A stretch of 64,000 bases of DNA from positions 123,218 through 187,217 of the forward strand of contig QVRM01003975.1 of the NCBI GenBank assembly GCA_003439945.1, written 5' to 3'. The notes beneath the pieces were generated by a model. It searched no databases and was not told the DNA's origin. It saw only the letters and a program-made list of their open reading frames with translations. Origin of the DNA: Dermanyssus gallinae. Its lineage: Eukaryota > Arthropoda > Arachnida > Mesostigmata > Dermanyssidae. Within the stretch, counting starts at the first letter, position 1, and each line of letters starts with the position of its first letter. The position numbers were made by a program, and so were the translations under genes. Below, in pieces: positions 60,847-64,000 of the stretch.

Positions 60847-61065
60847 TACCGTTCGAAAGCTTGTCTCTCTGAATGGAAATATAAAGTTGAACCAGTCCGG
60901 CGAGAGGCTGGAGACCTGGATATTTTCAGTGCCTCTCACCTCTGATCTAGTCTTGCATGTGACAATCGCCATGTCTGTACCAGATACCAGATAGTTCATG
61001 GCTATCATCACCTGGTCTGTGCGAATATGAACTTCCACGAGGAGTACACCGAGCACATCTATCGA
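60847..61065 (+). mobile_element. LINE C-terminal fragment, copy 4
   Basis: Plus-strand translation gives CLSEWKYKVEPVRREAGD, an in-frame TGA, then ACDNRHVCTRYQIVHGYHHLVC and NMNFHEEY. It is closest to the copy at 55550-56165, with which it shares EW-x-x-KVE, RRE, CD-x-RHV and FHEEY. The terminal cysteine motif is missing; the fragment runs into a GGTTCTCTGGG repeat and a G run (61066-61099). Confidence 0.65.
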
Positions 61066-61560
61066 CTGGGTTCTCTGGGGGTTCTCTGGGGGGGGGGGGC
61101 GAAGAGATCCTGCACTGCCTCTCTAGAATGACATGCCGAGAGCAGCTGACAACAGCATAAGCATCAATGGTATATCCATACTTAAATAAGTGCAGTGATA
61201 ATAACCATTTTGCAATGGGAAAAGTGTGTGTATTCATTGAATCTGGTTCAGGCATTATCGTGTATAGATATATCAAACATGCGAGAGTGTACATAACATC
61301 AATCCTAACAATACTTTAAACAGGTGCTGAAATTGGGGAAAAGTCCTGGCAAGCTGATTACTGGTATACAAAAGGAATCGAAAAATTTCGATACATAATT
61401 GCAAAAAAATCATATTTACTCAGTTCTTCAAGAAAGATCCCGCCGTCGCAATGCACGTGTGTCATTTTCGTTCCCACTCTTGGCAACACTTTTTTAACGT
61501 GATATAAAATAATGTATGATTACGTATCAATATAAAATGAAACTCATCTCATTGAGCTAA

Positions 61561-61760
61561 GTATTGGTGGAGGTCAAAGCAAAGCACCTTTTCTATGCCG
61601 CTGATCTTGCCGCTATGACTGAATACAGATCCAAATTACAGTTCTACCTAAATGAAACGAAGACAAATTCCTCACCAGGTAGAGAAACGTGCAAAGGCTA
61701 CAGCGACAGTGAGACAACTAGGAGACCTAGCAGAATTTGATTTACAAGTCACCAAAAAAA
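61561..61760 (+). mobile_element. LINE reverse-transcriptase palm/thumb remnant
   Basis: The frame from 61561 gives VLVEVKAKHLFYAADLAAMT, where retrotransposon reverse transcriptases carry the catalytic Y-A-D-D box; here it reads Y-A-A-D (61594-61605). One frameshift later come VEKRAKATATVRQLGDLAEF and DLQVTKKK, as in the thumb region of LINE polymerases. Both palm and thumb order are right. The loss of an aspartate and the frameshift show a dead copy. It lies downstream of copy 4 although it encodes an earlier protein part, so it is a separate insertion or a rearranged one. Confidence 0.6.
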
Positions 61761-61764
61761 AATA

Positions 61765-63180
61765 AAATGTAGGTAAACCTAGCCATCTCCTACTGCTTCC
61801 GGACGTTAGCATCTCACCTGAAGCCTCAAAACATGGAAAAAAGTCGTTACAGCTGGGAGATAATAGTTACAACCACTAGTAAATGTGGCGTGAATATCCT
61901 CGAACGTACTTAGAGCACAGCTATGGAGACATCACCCATTTATTATACAAATATGCAGGTAGCTTACACCTTGCAAATGATTAAGGTGATAGAGCCCTAC
62001 AATGGCTACAGGGCGGTCTATGGCTGCTATGCAAACAAATTGCTGCACTGCTGAGAGAAAATTAGCCTGGCCTGTGTACGATCAAAATTTGTACCTTACA
62101 CTGCGCCTACAAAATATCTGGGCTACCTCATCGATATAAATGACTGTTTTGTGAGCATTGTGATTGTGTGAGTAAATAAATGTCTATGATTACCATCTGT
62201 TAAGTCAGCCGGAGCTAGACACTAACTCAGCGGCAGCAACCGTGAGCGGCGCGGTGTGTATGCGTAACCAATACCTGCTAATAATATGGTGAAACGAGAA
62301 ATGTCTAATGTTTATCAATTTATTTTAATAAATACGTATATAGTGTATACGTGCATACAACAGCTACTGTAATAAGCAAAATTAAATACAAGCAGCTTCC
62401 TTGACAACTTAACGTAGTAGTTAACGTTTTAACAATCACTTTTAATGTTTTTTTTTACACATTTAAGTTCACTACAGCCACTCGTAGAAAAAAAGTAGGC
62501 ACATTCAACTAAGAACTAGTTAATGTCGTTAAATTTTTGGATAATATATTTCACAGATTTTTATGCATTGTTTAGAGATGTAGTTGATTGAGCAGATAGC
62601 GAAAATAAATATATTATTAATTCCCATTATTAGTAATTCTATTACGGTACTATTAAAATAACATTTCTTTTTATGTTTAGCATTTAAATTGTTCTTAATG
62701 ACAAAAATACTAACTTTTGTTAATTGTATAATATTCTTCAAAGCAGATAATATCGATGTGGTTACTATGTTACGACTTTTCTCGAAAATATAAAATGGCG
62801 GGCAATTTGTACTGCTTTATACAAAAACCTAAAATTTCATAAATTAAATATTTACCGTTTTCCTTTTAGTGTTTTGTTCACTAACTCCATAGTAAAAAAT
62901 ATAATAAACTTCGCATAGTTCTTCATTTTAGGCTTCACTTTGATTTAATATTATACATTTTTGATGATAATAGGTCGTATATAAATGATATACCCCATGA
63001 TTTTATTGTCACATTTCTTTGAAAATCAATACGGAATATCAGCTTTGCTATTATCTTGAACGCTTACACAGTCATTGTTTTTCGGAAGTAAAACAAGAGC
63101 CTATTTCACGCCCTGGCCAGGACAATCCGACATCCTGACTAAATACCAATTTAGCGTTTTACCCGCCAGAAATCTACCAG
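61765..63180. other. AT-rich non-coding stretch
   Basis: The part to about 62,200 may include further decayed LINE tail (TGAGTAAATAAATG near 62168). From 62.3 to 63.1 kb the sequence is strongly AT-rich with no coding signal. Confidence 0.45.
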
Positions 63181-63435
63181 CTAACGTTTTGTAGGCATTG
63201 TGGCCATTCGGTACTTAGAAAAGTTTGCTGCAATTAAGTTACTCTGATTTAGAAGTGTCTGAGAGATAAAGCCTGACCACCAAATGCCAAGCACCGCGCA
63301 CCGTACATCGTTTTGTATGGACAAGCTGAATCCATATGCATGAACGACAGCAGGTGCAAGGACTCCAGCGCCACACAATGTTAGCAAACAAGCGACTGCC
63401 ATCCAAACTTTTACAGCGATATGCCAGAAGCGACC
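63181..63435 (-). CDS. Candidate secreted or membrane peptide frame (weak)
   Basis: An ATG at 63402 (minus) opens a 73-residue frame starting MAVACLLTLCGAGVLAPAVV, which has the shape of a signal peptide with a possible cut after VVHA. It ends in a basic stretch. The frame is open a little further upstream (KGRFWHIAVKVW), so it could instead be part of an exon with a membrane helix. A second minus frame overlaps it. No homology is recognised. Confidence 0.22.
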   Translation of the reverse strand, partial: GRFWHIAVKVWMAVACLLTLCGAGVLAPAVVHAYGFSLSIQNDVRCAVLGIWWSGFISQTLLNQSNLIAANFSKYRMATMPTKR

Positions 63436-63489
63436 CTTTTAAATTCCCCTGAAAAAGGTTACCACAAACTGTTGCAGATCTCACCACTT

Positions 63490-64000
63490 CTAGTGGAATA
63501 TTGCTTAACTTTATATCCCTCCTTTCAATGCTTGTACCGGTATATGAATGCTTAAAAAACTTGTTTTGCGTTAGGCTTACATTAAGGCTTAGATAAAGAG
63601 ACCACCGATATTTTATGTAGGAATATCATAAATAGCACGGCTGTCGCCGCCGACTGAGCCTTTCAAAACTTAAAAAAAGGCCAAAATGACAATATTTGTG
63701 TATAGTATAGGGCAAAGAGCAAGAGCGGAAACTTGACATGTGCGCAATCGGATGGAGTCAGCCTTAAATTCAAGCTGAAATGTTGTATTTAGAAATACAT
63801 TTTGAATAAAAATCATACATTAATTAAATAATATAAAAAATATATATAATTTTTCTGTTTAAATACTAAATTTTAAATCCTTATTTGTCTTTAAATACTT
63901 TAATAATATTAACTTGAGAGCTTTACATTTACGCACAGACTATATAATCTAAGCTAGGTCTAGCAAAAAGAGCAGAGAAATACTAAAGTCAAACCCCAGC
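63490..64000. other. AT-rich end of window
   Basis: No gene or clear repeat was seen. The sequence is AT-rich, with runs such as AAATATATATAATTT near 63838. Confidence 0.5.

Noticed and set aside
1..64000. CRISPR array, bacterial operon or prophage
   Set aside because: There are no direct repeats with regular unique spacers, no closely packed genes with ribosome binding sites and no phage modules; the composition is that of animal nuclear DNA.

Overview
The window looks like nuclear DNA from an animal with large introns. It has no operons, dense mono- to tetranucleotide microsatellites, GT-AG style splice sites, tRNA-derived SINEs and many decayed non-LTR retrotransposon pieces. An arthropod, perhaps a mite or tick, is my best guess; this rests on the overall style of the repeats and is not proven. 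Most long open frames are microsatellites read through (poly-Q, -S, -V, -D, -P, or alternating I/Y from TA repeats) and are not genes.

Layout. Positions 1-15,600 are mostly non-coding sequence with scattered microsatellites, one weak candidate first exon (2510-2595), a TA-carrying dispersed repeat (near 1.86, 8.0 and 12.15 kb), a tRNA-like element at 7351-7422 and a 15-nt match to the 5' end of U2 snRNA at 8232. Positions 15,600-24,500 are an exceptional field of CAG/GAC/GTT/GAT/CTA, GACA/GATA and CA repeats with poly-G/C runs. Positions 24,500-30,480 are mostly non-coding, with a GC-rich island (26,434-27,060) holding a decayed minus-strand frame.

The clearest gene signal is at 30.6-32.2 kb on the plus strand. 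There is a cysteine-bearing exon (30613-30982), then an exon (31869-32218) whose translation resembles the end of prominin: a last extracellular stretch with G-x-C, a final membrane helix and a short tail.

Positions 35.5-37.6 kb hold a LINE C-terminal fragment, a full-length 174-bp SINE with a 9-bp target-site duplication, a second SINE piece and a diverged inverted repeat. More LINE pieces of the same general type lie at 47.6-48.2 (+), 55.55-56.17 (-), 60.85-61.07 (+) and 61.56-61.76 kb (+, with a mutated reverse-transcriptase palm motif). A second full SINE is at 52,443. A perfect 25-bp hairpin sits beside a TA repeat at 50.57 kb. From 58 kb to the end there are a few protein-like frames with plausible splice sites but no recognisable family.

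The genes do not form a pathway. The window is one possible membrane-protein locus set in repeat-rich intergenic or intronic DNA. All family assignments were made by eye from sequence patterns; no search was run.
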